64,000 bases of DNA from Sulfitobacter sp. DSM 110093. Lineage in GTDB: Bacteria > Pseudomonadota > Alphaproteobacteria > Rhodobacterales > Rhodobacteraceae. Where the stretch lies: positions 1,795,001 through 1,859,000 of the forward strand of contig NZ_CP085167.1 of the NCBI RefSeq assembly GCF_022788715.1, read 5' to 3'. Below, in pieces: positions 39,103 to 47,546 of this stretch. Position 1 is the stretch's first letter. Each line of letters begins with the position of its first letter. Made by a program: the position numbers and the translations under genes. A model generated the notes under the pieces. The model searched no databases and was not told where the DNA came from. It worked only from the letters and a program-made list of their open reading frames with translations.

Positions 39103-39438
39103 TCAATCCTGCGGCACGCAATCGTTATAGATTGGTGTCACCGCGTCGCTAGCGCCATCCCGCCAACCCAAGCGCGCGCGGCCCTGATGCTCCCACCATT
39201 GATAGGACACCCCATCCGACGGCCAACCATACCGCGCACCAGAGGCAGAAGGCATGGTCTGTAGATTGATCAGCTGCCCTTCAACATAGAGCACCGCCAC
39301 AGCGGGGTCTGCATCGGGGACATAGACCACCGGAACCGACGCGCCGCGCTCGCAGAGATAGGTGATCGCGATGGTCTCAGCGCCGGCGGGCAAGGCCCAG
39401 AGCGACGCACAAAGGGCCACTCTGATCGCCCTGCTCAT
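39103..39438 (-). CDS. MliC-like periplasmic protein
   Basis: 111 residues with a signal peptide (RAIRVALCASLWALPAGA before ETIAI). The mature part matches the MliC/PliC lysozyme-inhibitor fold: ITYLCERGASVPVVY, VAVLYVEGQLINLQTMPSASGARY and a final cysteine in YNDCVPQD that can pair with the first. The start overlaps the zapA stop by 4 bases (ATGA), so it is coupled to zapA. Lysozyme inhibition is inferred from family. Confidence 0.78.
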   Translation of the reverse strand: MSRAIRVALCASLWALPAGAETIAITYLCERGASVPVVYVPDADPAVAVLYVEGQLINLQTMPSASGARYGWPSDGVSYQWWEHQGRARLGWRDGASDAVTPIYNDCVPQD

Positions 39439-39827
39439 TTGTCCGACTTTTCCTCAACCTCGGCAGCGAGCGCTTCGGCCCGTGCGGCAATCTCGGCCAG
39501 CGTGTCTTTGACGCTCTGCGGCACAACGGGCACTTCAATACGTTCAGGCTCGATCTTGGTGTTGCGCAGGCTTGTCAGCTCCGCTTCACGTTCGGCCAAT
39601 TCGGCGCGCACTTCGGCAATGCGGTCTTCGACGCTGGCTGTTTTGTCGGCCAACAACAGGCCCGCCATAAGCAGCATTCGCGCCTCGGGCATGCGGCCCA
39701 CTTGATCGCTCAGCACATTGGCTTCGTCGTCCAACATCTTGGCGGCGGCATGCAAATAGCTTTCTTCACCTTCCTGACAGGCGACCTCAAACTGGCGGCC
39801 GCCGATGGTGATCCGTATCTCGGGCAT
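39435..39827 (-). CDS. zapA: Cell division protein ZapA
   Basis: 130 residues. ZapA crosslinks FtsZ filaments. The N-terminal part EIRITIGGRQFEVACQEGEESYLHAAAKMLDDE is the family signature; a coiled coil follows (VEDRIAEVRAELAEREAELTSLRN). The start overlaps the upstream stop by one base (TGATG). In many proteobacteria zapA neighbours 6S RNA; I could not find it here. Confidence 0.9.
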   Translation of the reverse strand: MPEIRITIGGRQFEVACQEGEESYLHAAAKMLDDEANVLSDQVGRMPEARMLLMAGLLLADKTASVEDRIAEVRAELAEREAELTSLRNTKIEPERIEVPVVPQSVKDTLAEIAARAEALAAEVEEKSDK

Positions 39828-40408
39828 CAGTCGGCCCCTCCTGACTTGGGTTCTTCTTCGGCGCTCTCATCCTCGGTGCTATCTTCAGCACCATTTTTAG
39901 TAGTCTCCTCGGGGGCGTCTTCGGCCGCAAGTGCCTCAGGCTCACCCTCTTCGACCAGAGGCGCCAGCGCAGTCAGCACGGCGTCAATCTCGGCCATCTC
40001 AATCGCGCGTGTGGCGCGCAGGCTTTCCAACTCGGCAATCACGGCGGTGTCGATCAATTTGGGGTCGGCGAGCCCTTCGGCATTGGCCAGACGCAACTGT
40101 TCACAGGCCGCCGACAACTGCTCATTCGCCTGACGCAGACGCTGCACGTCCATATCAAGCTGGGTCATCCGGTCATCGTTGAAATCCATCTGTTCGCGCA
40201 GGACAGCGAGATCGCTTTGATGGCTTTCCTTCAAGCCCTTCAGCCGTTCGGTCAGTTGGGCATTGGCCTGACGCTCATCTTCCAGCGCCTGCACGATATC
40301 CTCATCCGGCTCAGCCGGGGCGGCGTTCAGCTGATCCAGCCCCTTCGCCATCCGGTCCATCGCGGCCGTGATGCGGCGTTGATATTCTTCAAGTTCACTC
40401 ATCCGCAT
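39827..40408 (-). CDS. Coiled-coil protein upstream of zapA
   Basis: 193 residues from ATG 40408, behind AAGGAG; six bases later ATG 40402 is an alternative. Almost wholly helical: RITAAMDRMAKGLDQL, a heptad-rich stretch from 45 to 110, and an acidic Glu/Ala tail (about 150-193). Translationally coupled with zapA, which suggests a division-related partner, similar in place to ZapB, but no homology is claimed. Confidence 0.75.
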   Translation of the reverse strand: MRMSELEEYQRRITAAMDRMAKGLDQLNAAPAEPDEDIVQALEDERQANAQLTERLKGLKESHQSDLAVLREQMDFNDDRMTQLDMDVQRLRQANEQLSAACEQLRLANAEGLADPKLIDTAVIAELESLRATRAIEMAEIDAVLTALAPLVEEGEPEALAAEDAPEETTKNGAEDSTEDESAEEEPKSGGAD

Positions 40409-40718
40409 GAAGTCTCCTTGTTCGTCCTGCTCTAGGGGCCGCATTATTTGCCTGCCGTGCCCATTGTTGGCTGCCGTTCTGGGCAGATAGCGCGCGCCTT
40501 GCACAATGTCACGCGCGCGAATCGCGGTAATAAGCCGGTTTCCGCAATCCTAGCCAAAGCGCGCGCGAATTGCGCCCCCCTTTCGTTTCAGCAGCTTGAG
40601 CAGCGGAGTTCATCTCAGAGCGTGCTCTGCGCGGGCAATGCAGCCCGGTTGTGCTTGAACTTTGCCCGATCACTGGTATGCACAGGCCCAATCTGCCACA
40701 GCCGCAAAGGAACGCCCC
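40409..40718. other. 310-base divergent region between the zapA operon and tkt
   Basis: No gene is supported here. It holds a 14-base palindrome CAGAGC-GT-GCTCTG (40616-40629), about 26 bases before the tkt -35 candidate TTGAAC (40655-40660), and several GCGCGC tracts. I looked for a 6S RNA on both strands, because 6S is often next to zapA, and did not find a convincing one. Confidence 0.5.
40655..40682 (+). promoter_or_regulatory. tkt promoter candidate
   Basis: TTGAAC (40655-40660), 16 bases, TATGCA (40677-40682), predicting a start near 40689 and a leader of about 30 bases. Confidence 0.4.
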
Positions 40719-42734
40719 GTGGATCTGACAGCCCTCGCACGCGCAAACCCCGATCACTGGTCCAAGGCCACCGCCATTCGCGCGCTGACCCTCGATGCCG
40801 TCGCCGCCGCCAATTCCGGCCACTCTGGCATGCCGATGGGCATGGCCGATGTGGCCACCGTGCTCTTTGAAAAGCACCTGAAATTTGATGCATCCAACCC
40901 GCTCTGGCCTGATCGTGACCGGTTTATCCTGTCGGCGGGCCACGGCTCCATGCTGATCTACTCGCTGCTGCACCTGACGGGCTATGAGCAGTTCCCCATC
41001 GAAGAACTGAAGAACTTCCGCCAGATGGGCGCGCGCACAGCCGGGCACCCTGAAAACTTCCTCGCCGACGCGATTGAAACCACCACCGGCCCGCTCGGCC
41101 AAGGCATCGCCAATTCGGTCGGTTTCGCCATGGCCGAAGAGATGCTGCGCGCTCAGTACGGCTCAAAGGTCGTGGATCACCACACCTATGTCATCGCGGG
41201 CGACGGCTGCTTGATGGAAGGCGTCAGCCAAGAGGCGATCACCCTCGCGGGTCGCCACAAACTGAGCAAGCTCATCGTGATGTGGGACAACAACAACATC
41301 ACCATCGACGGCCCCGTGTCCCTGTCGGACAACACCGATCAGGTCGCACGCTTTAAAGCGGCCCAGTGGCATGTGATCGAAATCGACGGCCACAACCCCG
41401 ATGAGATCGACGCGGCCCTGACCGAGGCGAAAGCCACTGACCTGCCCACGATGATCGCCTGCAAAACCCATATCGCCTTGGGCCACGCGGCCCAGGACAC
41501 GTCCAAAGGCCACGGCGCTTTGACGGACGCCGACCAGATGGCCGAAGCCAAGAAGGCTTACGGCTGGACAACCGGCCCCTTCGAAGTGCCCGCTGACGTG
41601 AAATCCGCATGGGAAGAGATCGGCAAACGCGGAGTCGAAGCACGCCGCGAATGGGAAGAGCGTTTCGACAAGATGCCCCGCGCCAAGCGCGAGACCTTCA
41701 ACCGCGCACTGGCGTTGGAAGCGCCCAAAAAGATGAGCGCGACTATCAAAGCCTTCAAAAAGCAGGTCTCTGAAACCGCGCCCAAGATGGCAACCCGCGC
41801 GGCGAGCGAGAAAGCCCTCGAAGTGCTGAACCCGATCCTGCCCGAAACGGTTGGCGGCTCGGCGGACCTGACCGGCTCGAACAACACCAAGACCTCTGAT
41901 CTAGGTGTCTTCGACGTGGACAACCGTGGCGGGCGCTATGTCTACTGGGGCATCCGCGAGCACGGCATGGCGGCGGCGATGAACGGTATGGCGCTGCACG
42001 GCGGCATCCGTCCCTATGGCGGCACCTTCATGTGTTTCACCGACTATGCGCGCCCTTCCATGCGTCTGGCAGCGCTGATGCAGATCCCCACCGCCTTTGT
42101 CATGACCCACGACAGCATCGGTCTCGGCGAAGACGGCCCGACCCACCAGCCGGTCGAGCATCTGGCGATCAGCCGTGCCACACCTAACACTTACGTCTTC
42201 CGCCCCGCCGACGCGGTGGAAACGGCAGAAGCTTGGGAAATCGCCTTCACCTCCAAAACCACGCCGTCCGTCCTGTCGCTGACCCGTCAGGGCCTGCCGA
42301 CCGTGCGTCTGGAGCATAAGAACAACAACCTCACCGAAAAAGGCGCCTATGTGCTGGCAGATGCCGAGGGCAAGCGACAGGTCATCCTGATAGCCTCGGG
42401 TTCAGAAGTGCATGTGGCATTGGCCGCGCGTGATCTGCTCCAAGCCGAAGGCATCGGCACCCGCGTCGTTTCCATGCCCTGTATGGAGTTGTTCGCCGCA
42501 CAGGATGAGGCCTACCGCAAGCGCGTTCTGCCCGGTGGTGCCGTGCGTGTCGGCGTCGAAGCAGGCGTGCGTCAGGGCTGGGATCAATGGCTCTTTGGCG
42601 AGCGCGGCAAATACGGCAAGGCGGACTTCGTCGGTATGGACCGGTTCGGTGCCTCTGCCCCGGCGGAAGAACTGTTCGAGCGTTTCGGCTTCACCGCCGA
42701 GAATGTCGCTGAGAAAGCCAAAGCGTTGCTCTGA
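40719..42734 (+). CDS. tkt: Transketolase
   Basis: Transfers two-carbon units between sugar phosphates with thiamine diphosphate. 671 residues from GTG 40719, which has AAAGG upstream; the frame opens earlier at 40662, but [23 protein letters not shown] is the normal start. Motifs: [14 protein letters not shown] near 35, [13 protein letters not shown] near 160 for the cofactor, and [13 protein letters not shown] near 470. The only gene of its transcription unit, with a terminator right after. Firm call. Confidence 0.95.
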   Translation: MDLTALARANPDHWSKATAIRALTLDAVAAANSGHSGMPMGMADVATVLFEKHLKFDASNPLWPDRDRFILSAGHGSMLIYSLLHLTGYEQFPIEELKNFRQMGARTAGHPENFLADAIETTTGPLGQGIANSVGFAMAEEMLRAQYGSKVVDHHTYVIAGDGCLMEGVSQEAITLAGRHKLSKLIVMWDNNNITIDGPVSLSDNTDQVARFKAAQWHVIEIDGHNPDEIDAALTEAKATDLPTMIACKTHIALGHAAQDTSKGHGALTDADQMAEAKKAYGWTTGPFEVPADVKSAWEEIGKRGVEARREWEERFDKMPRAKRETFNRALALEAPKKMSATIKAFKKQVSETAPKMATRAASEKALEVLNPILPETVGGSADLTGSNNTKTSDLGVFDVDNRGGRYVYWGIREHGMAAAMNGMALHGGIRPYGGTFMCFTDYARPSMRLAALMQIPTAFVMTHDSIGLGEDGPTHQPVEHLAISRATPNTYVFRPADAVETAEAWEIAFTSKTTPSVLSLTRQGLPTVRLEHKNNNLTEKGAYVLADAEGKRQVILIASGSEVHVALAARDLLQAEGIGTRVVSMPCMELFAAQDEAYRKRVLPGGAVRVGVEAGVRQGWDQWLFGERGKYGKADFVGMDRFGASAPAEELFERFGFTAENVAEKAKALL

Positions 42735-42757
42735 TCCACGGATCATAGTACGCCAAC

Positions 42758-42797
42758 AAAAAAGGGGGCGACGGTTCAACCGTCGCCCCCTTTTCTA
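42758..42797. terminator. Bidirectional terminator after tkt
   Basis: AAAGGGGGCGACGGT pairs with ACCGTCGCCCCCTTT around a 3-base loop (42761-42793), with A and T runs on either side; it serves tkt and the opposite DUF808 gene. Confidence 0.88.
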
Positions 42798-42824
42798 TTT
42801 TGCTCTTTAAAATGCGCGCTGTGG

Positions 42825-43799
42825 TTAGACAGCCGCCTTGTGAAAGACCTTGCGCCAGACCGGCGTAATGATTTTCTCCCCCACCGGGATCAGCAGCAGG
42901 CCAAGCGCCAAACCAAAGACCCCGTCAAAGGCAGCCGTCGTTGTCCACTCCACAGCCCCTTCAAACCTTGCGGGCACCGCATGGCCCACGGTGACTGCCA
43001 CGTCGTGAATCCAGTCGTAAGGCGCCGCAAAGCCCATCTGCTCTAGCCCGTGGATAATGATCGACCCGCCAACCCAAAGCATTGCGGCCGTACCGACGAT
43101 CGTCAGCAACTTCAGAAAGCCGGGCATCGCCCGCACCAAGCCACGCCCCAACGTCCGCGTCAGGCTAAGCCGACCACGGTTTGCCATCACCAGCCCCAGA
43201 TCGTCCATCTTCACGATCAAAGCGACCGCACCATAGACCGCGACCGTGATCATCACCGCCACCGCCGCCAGTGTCGCCGCTTCCATCCAGAAATTGCTTT
43301 CCGGGATCGCCGACAACGCAATGGTCATAATCTCTGCCGAGAGGATAAAGTCGGTCTTGATCGCCCCGGCGGCCTTCTGCTCTTCCAGATGCGCGGGGTC
43401 TTCAATCACCTTCTCCTTGTCGGGGTAATCCTCATGACCATGGCTCCAGCCAAGCGCATGAGCAACCTTCTCAGCCCCCTCAAAACACAGATAAGCGCCA
43501 CCCAGCATCAACAGCGGTGAGATCGCCCAAGGCGCGAAATTCGCCAAAAGCAACCCGACGGGCAGCAGATACACCAGCTTGTTGCGCAACGAACCTTTTG
43601 TGATCCGCCAAATCACCGGCAGCTCACGTTCGGCCTTGAACCCATGCAGATACTTCGGCGTCACCGCTGCGTCGTCAATCACCGCGCCCGCCGCCTTTGA
43701 ACCCGCCTTGGCCGCCTGCCCGATCACGTCATCCACGCTCGCCGCCGCAACTTTGGCGATGGCCGCCACGTCATCCACAAGTGCCAGTAAACCGCTCAT
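42825..43799 (-). CDS. DUF808 family membrane protein (YedI-like)
   Basis: 324 residues from ATG 43799, behind AAGGGG; the frame extends to 44159, but that part lies in the gap upstream region. The N-terminus SGLLALVDDVAAIAKVAAASVDDVI and DDAAVTPKYLHGF are the DUF808 signature. Several membrane segments follow (for example LVYLLPVGLLLANFAPWAI, AATLAAVAVMITVAVYGAVAL). Inner-membrane protein of unknown function. Divergent from gap1. Confidence 0.85.
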   Translation of the reverse strand: MSGLLALVDDVAAIAKVAAASVDDVIGQAAKAGSKAAGAVIDDAAVTPKYLHGFKAERELPVIWRITKGSLRNKLVYLLPVGLLLANFAPWAISPLLMLGGAYLCFEGAEKVAHALGWSHGHEDYPDKEKVIEDPAHLEEQKAAGAIKTDFILSAEIMTIALSAIPESNFWMEAATLAAVAVMITVAVYGAVALIVKMDDLGLVMANRGRLSLTRTLGRGLVRAMPGFLKLLTIVGTAAMLWVGGSIIIHGLEQMGFAAPYDWIHDVAVTVGHAVPARFEGAVEWTTTAAFDGVFGLALGLLLIPVGEKIITPVWRKVFHKAAV

Positions 43800-44016
43800 T
43801 CCATGCCCCTTTTTGCGTGTTGCAACCGAAGTAGCATGTGCAGCCCATCTGGCAAGCCCGAAGCCGCGGCGACCTTTACCGCTAACATGCAGGTTTAACG
43901 CTAACATATGGAAATCATTTGGTTTTGCCCCTTTCCCCTGCCTGCCTTGGGCGGATATAGAACGCGCGACCCCGACATACGGCCCCGATCGCACGGCCCA
44001 TGACAAGGAATGCACC

Positions 44017-45018
44017 ATGACCATCAAAGTTGGCATCAACGGATTTGGCCGCATCGGCCGCTGCACCCTCAGCCATATCGCGGCCTCGGGGCGCGATGAT
44101 ATCGAAGTGATCAAGGTGAACGCCACCGGCCCTCTCAGCACTGCCGCGCATCTCATCAAATACGACTCCGTCCACGGCCGCTTCCCCGGCGAAGTCTCTG
44201 TCGACGGCGGCTATATGAACCTCGGCCAAAACGACATCGAGATGATGTCGAGCTATAACCTCGAAGAGCTAGACTGGTCCGGCTGTGACGTGGTTCTGGA
44301 ATGCACTGGCAAGTTCAACGACGGCAACAAAGCCAACGTTCACCTCAAGAACGGTGCCAAACGGGTTCTCCTCTCCGCGCCCGGCAAAAACGTCGATAAG
44401 ACAATCGTCTACGGCGTGAATGACGACCAGCTCACCGCTTCTGACCGGATGATTTCCAACGGGTCTTGCACCACCAACTGTCTCGCGCCGCTGGCCAAAG
44501 TCATGCATGACGCTGTGGGCATCGAAAGCGGCCTGATGACGACGATCCACAGCTACACCGGCGATCAGCCGACGCTCGACCGCCGCCACGATGACCTCTA
44601 CCGCGCCCGCGCCGCCGCCATGGCGCTGATCCCCACCTCCACGGGGGCCGCCAAAGCTCTGGGCGAAGTGCTTCCCGCGCTCAAAGGCAAGCTCGACGGC
44701 ACCGCCATGCGCGTGCCCACGCCCAACGTCAGCGCCGTAGACCTGACCTTCCAAGCCAGCCGCGACGTCACCGTCGAAGAAATCAACGCCGCCGCGCGCG
44801 CCGCGGCCGATGGCCCAATGAACCGCGTGCTGGCCTATGATCCCGAACAGAAGGTCAGCATCGACTTCAACCATACTGAGCAAAGCTGCATCTTTGCCCC
44901 CGACCAGACCATCGTCGTGGCGGGCCGCACCGTGCGCGTGCTGGGCTGGTACGACAACGAATGGGCCTTCTCGGTCCGCATGGCCGATGTCGCCGTCGCC
45001 ATGGGCAAACTGGGCTAA
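44017..45018 (+). CDS. gap: Glyceraldehyde-3-phosphate dehydrogenase, copy 1 (likely NADP-tolerant)
   Basis: 333 residues from ATG 44017, behind AAGGAA. Catalytic cysteine C151 in NGSCTTNC. The residue after the second strand of the Rossmann fold is KVNATG: the aspartate that binds the NAD ribose is replaced by alanine (A36), as in B. subtilis GapB and other NADP-using enzymes. The 187/188 pair also differs (LDRRHDDLYRAR instead of LDLPH). This suggests NADP preference and a gluconeogenic or Calvin-type direction. The paralogue is 313 bases downstream. Confidence 0.93.
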   Translation: MTIKVGINGFGRIGRCTLSHIAASGRDDIEVIKVNATGPLSTAAHLIKYDSVHGRFPGEVSVDGGYMNLGQNDIEMMSSYNLEELDWSGCDVVLECTGKFNDGNKANVHLKNGAKRVLLSAPGKNVDKTIVYGVNDDQLTASDRMISNGSCTTNCLAPLAKVMHDAVGIESGLMTTIHSYTGDQPTLDRRHDDLYRARAAAMALIPTSTGAAKALGEVLPALKGKLDGTAMRVPTPNVSAVDLTFQASRDVTVEEINAAARAAADGPMNRVLAYDPEQKVSIDFNHTEQSCIFAPDQTIVVAGRTVRVLGWYDNEWAFSVRMADVAVAMGKLG

Positions 45019-45076
45019 GGCTTGCACGGCGGGGGCGTGGCTGTAATATCAGGCCAACCCCGCCCGGAGCCGCGCC

Positions 45077-45220
45077 ATGACCAATCCTATCGCCATCGTG
45101 CTGGCCCTCGTGATCGCCGGGGCGATGCTGGTTGATATTTATTCCTATGGCGCAGAGCATATGATCTATCTCGGCAAAAAGCTCTTTGACTTGATTGAGT
45201 GGATCGCCTTCTGGCGGTAA
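45077..45220 (+). CDS. Small membrane protein, 47 residues, between the two gap genes
   Basis: ATG 45077 to TAA 45220, with GGAG upstream at 45065-45068. The N-terminal half is one hydrophobic helix (NPIAIVLALVIAGAMLV), the C-terminal part is amphipathic and aromatic (LFDLIEWIAFWR). I recall similar short proteins ending in LVDLIEWIAFWR next to gap genes in other roseobacters. Too short for usual gene finders. Function unknown. Confidence 0.7.
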   Translation: MTNPIAIVLALVIAGAMLVDIYSYGAEHMIYLGKKLFDLIEWIAFWR

Positions 45221-45248
45221 GCAGCCGACGCCCTCAGAAACATTGTAT

Positions 45249-45329
45249 CGGTACTTTTTTCACCCCTGTTGATCCGTTGACACCACGGCGCAGAGGCGCA
45301 TCGTCGGCGTTGATCGAATGAAAGTACCG
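45249..45329. promoter_or_regulatory. Inverted repeat flanking the gap2 promoter
   Basis: CGGTACTTT (45249-45257) and AAAGTACCG (45321-45329) form a perfect 9-base inverted repeat 63 bases apart. A consensus -35 TTGACA (45277-45282) lies between. The right half is 3 bases before the gap2 start codon, where no Shine-Dalgarno is evident. DNA looping by a repressor or an RNA stem hiding the start are both possible. Confidence 0.4.
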
Positions 45330-45331
45330 CA

Positions 45332-46333
45332 ATGTCTGTGAACCTCGCTATCAATGGCTTTGGCCGCATTGGCCGCAACATCCTGCGCGCCCTGATGGAA
45401 CGGGCGCCTGGTGATCTGAAAATCGTTGCAATCAACGATCTCGCGCCGCTGGACACACTCGCACATTTATTCGAGTTCGATTCCATCCATGGCCGCTACC
45501 CCCATGAAATCACTGTCTCGGATAGCCTGCTAGAAATCGGTCGCGGCCCGATCCGCGTCACCCACGAAGCAGCCCCCGAAAATCTCTCGTGGGCCGATGT
45601 CGATCTGGTCTTGGAATGCACAGGCCGCTTCCGTGACGTCACTCAGGCCGCGCGCCACCACACCAATGGATCGGGCCGCGTCCTGCTTTCCGCCCCTGCC
45701 CGTGGTCACGCGAAAACCATCTGCTACGGGGTCAACCACAACGACATCAACCCCAAAGACCGCATCGTCTCCAACGCCTCCTGCACCACCAATTGCCTCG
45801 TGCCTGTCGCCCATGTGCTGAACGAACACTTCGGCATCACGCGCGGGCATATGACAACTGTCCACAGCTACACCGGCAACCAACCGCTCCACGACAGCTC
45901 CCATGACGACCTTTACCGCGCCCGCGCCGCGGCGCTTTCGATGATCCCAACCAGCACCGGCGCTGCGGAAACCTTGGGACTTGTCTTGCCAAAACTCGCT
46001 GGCCGGATAACCGGCACCGCTGTGCGCGTGCCCACCGCCAATGTATCCTGCATTGACCTCGTGGTGGAGCTAGAGCGCGAAACAACCGAAGCCGACGTGA
46101 ACGCCGCTATGCACGCAGCCGCCAAAGGCGCGCTTAATAGAATCCTATCGGTCACCGACCGCAAGCTGGTCTCGACCGATTTCAATCACGACCCCCACAG
46201 CGCCATCTTCGCCACGGATCAAACGGCGCTACAAGGCAACTTGCTGCGCGTGCTGGCATGGTACGACAACGAATGGGCCTTTTCGAACCGCATGCTTGAC
46301 ACCGCCGGGATCATAGCCAACCAGCCCCACTAA
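45332..46333 (+). CDS. gap: Glyceraldehyde-3-phosphate dehydrogenase, copy 2 (NAD-type pocket)
   Basis: 333 residues. Catalytic cysteine C151 in NASCTTNC. The cofactor pocket keeps the aspartate (VAINDLAPLD, D36) expected of NAD enzymes, unlike copy 1. The 187/188 positions are SS (HDSSHDDLYRAR). Likely the glycolytic partner of copy 1. No good Shine-Dalgarno is visible, and the start is flanked by the inverted-repeat half AAAGTACCG. Confidence 0.93.
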   Translation: MSVNLAINGFGRIGRNILRALMERAPGDLKIVAINDLAPLDTLAHLFEFDSIHGRYPHEITVSDSLLEIGRGPIRVTHEAAPENLSWADVDLVLECTGRFRDVTQAARHHTNGSGRVLLSAPARGHAKTICYGVNHNDINPKDRIVSNASCTTNCLVPVAHVLNEHFGITRGHMTTVHSYTGNQPLHDSSHDDLYRARAAALSMIPTSTGAAETLGLVLPKLAGRITGTAVRVPTANVSCIDLVVELERETTEADVNAAMHAAAKGALNRILSVTDRKLVSTDFNHDPHSAIFATDQTALQGNLLRVLAWYDNEWAFSNRMLDTAGIIANQPH

Positions 46334-46338
46334 CCAAA

Positions 46339-46372
46339 TAGGGCGCGGCCCCCATTCCAGCGCTGCGCCCTA
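46339..46372. terminator. Terminator after gap2
   Basis: TAGGGCGC (46339-46346) pairs with GCGCCCTA (46365-46372), an 8-bp stem with an 18-base loop, followed by CTATTTC; moderate. Confidence 0.5.
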
Positions 46373-46376
46373 CTAT

Positions 46377-46397
46377 TTCATCCTTTTAAAAATACCG
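46377..46397 (+). repeat. Dispersed intergenic motif, copy 2
   Basis: TTCATCCTTT followed by TAAAAATACCG, 18 of 21 positions identical with the copy after pyrC (16878-16898). It again lies right after a gene. Confidence 0.45.
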
Positions 46398-46439
46398 TGC
46401 AGAACCGAGCCTCACCCGCCCCGCTCGCCGCTCCAGACG

Positions 46440-46937
46440 CTACATCTGTGCAAACCGTTCAATCAGCACTTCATTCACCGCTGGTGTCACAAACTTGCTG
46501 ACATCCCCATCCAACCGCGCGATCTCTTTTACCAGCTTGCTGGCGATCGCCTGATGGGTGGCTTCGGCCATCAGAAAGACCGTCTCAATAGAATCGTCCA
46601 ACTGGCGGTTCATGCCGACCATCTGGAACTCATATTCAAAATCCGACACCGCGCGCAGGCCGCGCACGATGGTCTGCGCGCCGACATCACGGGCACAATC
46701 GATCAGCAGGTTCTCAAAAGGATGCACGACGATCTCAACACCGGTTTCTTCGGCCAATTGCACACATTCCGCCTCGATCAGTGCGACACGTTCCTCAAGG
46801 CTGAATAGCGGGCCTTTGTCACGGTTGATCGCCACACCGATCACCAAACGGTCAACCATGCGGGCAGCACGGCGGATAATGTCGATATGCCCCAGCGTGA
46901 TCGGGTCGAATGTACCGGGGTATAGGGCTATGCGCAT
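46440..46937 (-). CDS. coaD: Pantetheine-phosphate adenylyltransferase
   Basis: 165 residues. Makes dephospho-CoA from 4'-phosphopantetheine and ATP. RIALYPGTFDPITLGHIDIIRRA at the N-terminus has the nucleotidyltransferase T/HxGH motif, and MAEATHQAIASKLVKEIARLDGDVS is the ISSTLVR-like end motif. Convergent with gap2. Firm call. Confidence 0.95.
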   Translation of the reverse strand: MRIALYPGTFDPITLGHIDIIRRAARMVDRLVIGVAINRDKGPLFSLEERVALIEAECVQLAEETGVEIVVHPFENLLIDCARDVGAQTIVRGLRAVSDFEYEFQMVGMNRQLDDSIETVFLMAEATHQAIASKLVKEIARLDGDVSKFVTPAVNEVLIERFAQM

Positions 46938-47050
46938 GAAATTGTCCTGAGTGTCTGCTGTGTTGCGCCGCAGCCAACCATTTCACCGCCCCAAGCGCAA
47001 GTCAGTTAGCGGTAGCGGTGGCCGCGGCAGCCCGTCACAACCACAGAACG

Positions 47051-47485
47051 TCAGTGACCCATGATCATACCCTCAAGGGCTTGTTTCTCCATCGATAGCT
47101 CTTGCAACTGGGCCTTCACCACATCGCCCAGAGAGATCAGGCCCACCAGTTCGCCATCCTCCAGCACTGGCATATGGCGAAAGCGCCCATCGGTCATTTT
47201 CTGCAAAATCGCGTCAGAGCGGTCATCGCGGCTGCAGGTGACCAATTTGGTCGTCATGATGCTCTCGACCGCTTGTTGCAGACAACCCGCACCCTGACGA
47301 CCCAGTTCGCGCACAATGTCGCGCTCAGAGAGAATCCCGTCTGGCGTCTTGCCATCGGCAGAAATCACCAGCGTACCGATCCGCTTTTCTGCAAGCATCG
47401 CTGCTGCCTCGGAAATCGCCAGTCCGGGTTTGGTCGTGACCACTTTATCGTCCGGTTTGGTCTTAAGAATTTGCGATACGAGCAC
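47051..47485 (-). CDS. CBS-domain protein
   Basis: 144 residues from GTG 47485, behind a full AAGGAGG site; the frame extends to 47662 but the earlier part lacks a start signal. Two CBS repeats, about 10-65 and 75-130 (DGILSERDIVRELG and MPVLEDGELVGLISLGDVV), form a Bateman module that binds adenylates. A stand-alone sensor of the kind common in alphaproteobacteria. Near the LysR gene, 61 bases away. Confidence 0.88.
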   Translation of the reverse strand: MLVSQILKTKPDDKVVTTKPGLAISEAAAMLAEKRIGTLVISADGKTPDGILSERDIVRELGRQGAGCLQQAVESIMTTKLVTCSRDDRSDAILQKMTDGRFRHMPVLEDGELVGLISLGDVVKAQLQELSMEKQALEGMIMGH

Positions 47486-47546
47486 TTGGCGCCTCCTTCG
47501 TTGCACGGCAAAGAGAAGTCCAGCGTCACCGCGAAATCCTTTTCTG

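Noticed and set aside
40409..40718. 6S RNA near zapA
   Set aside because: zapA-6S linkage is common, but I could not find a long closing stem with a central bubble on either strand; the 104-base gap after the mliC-like gene is too short.
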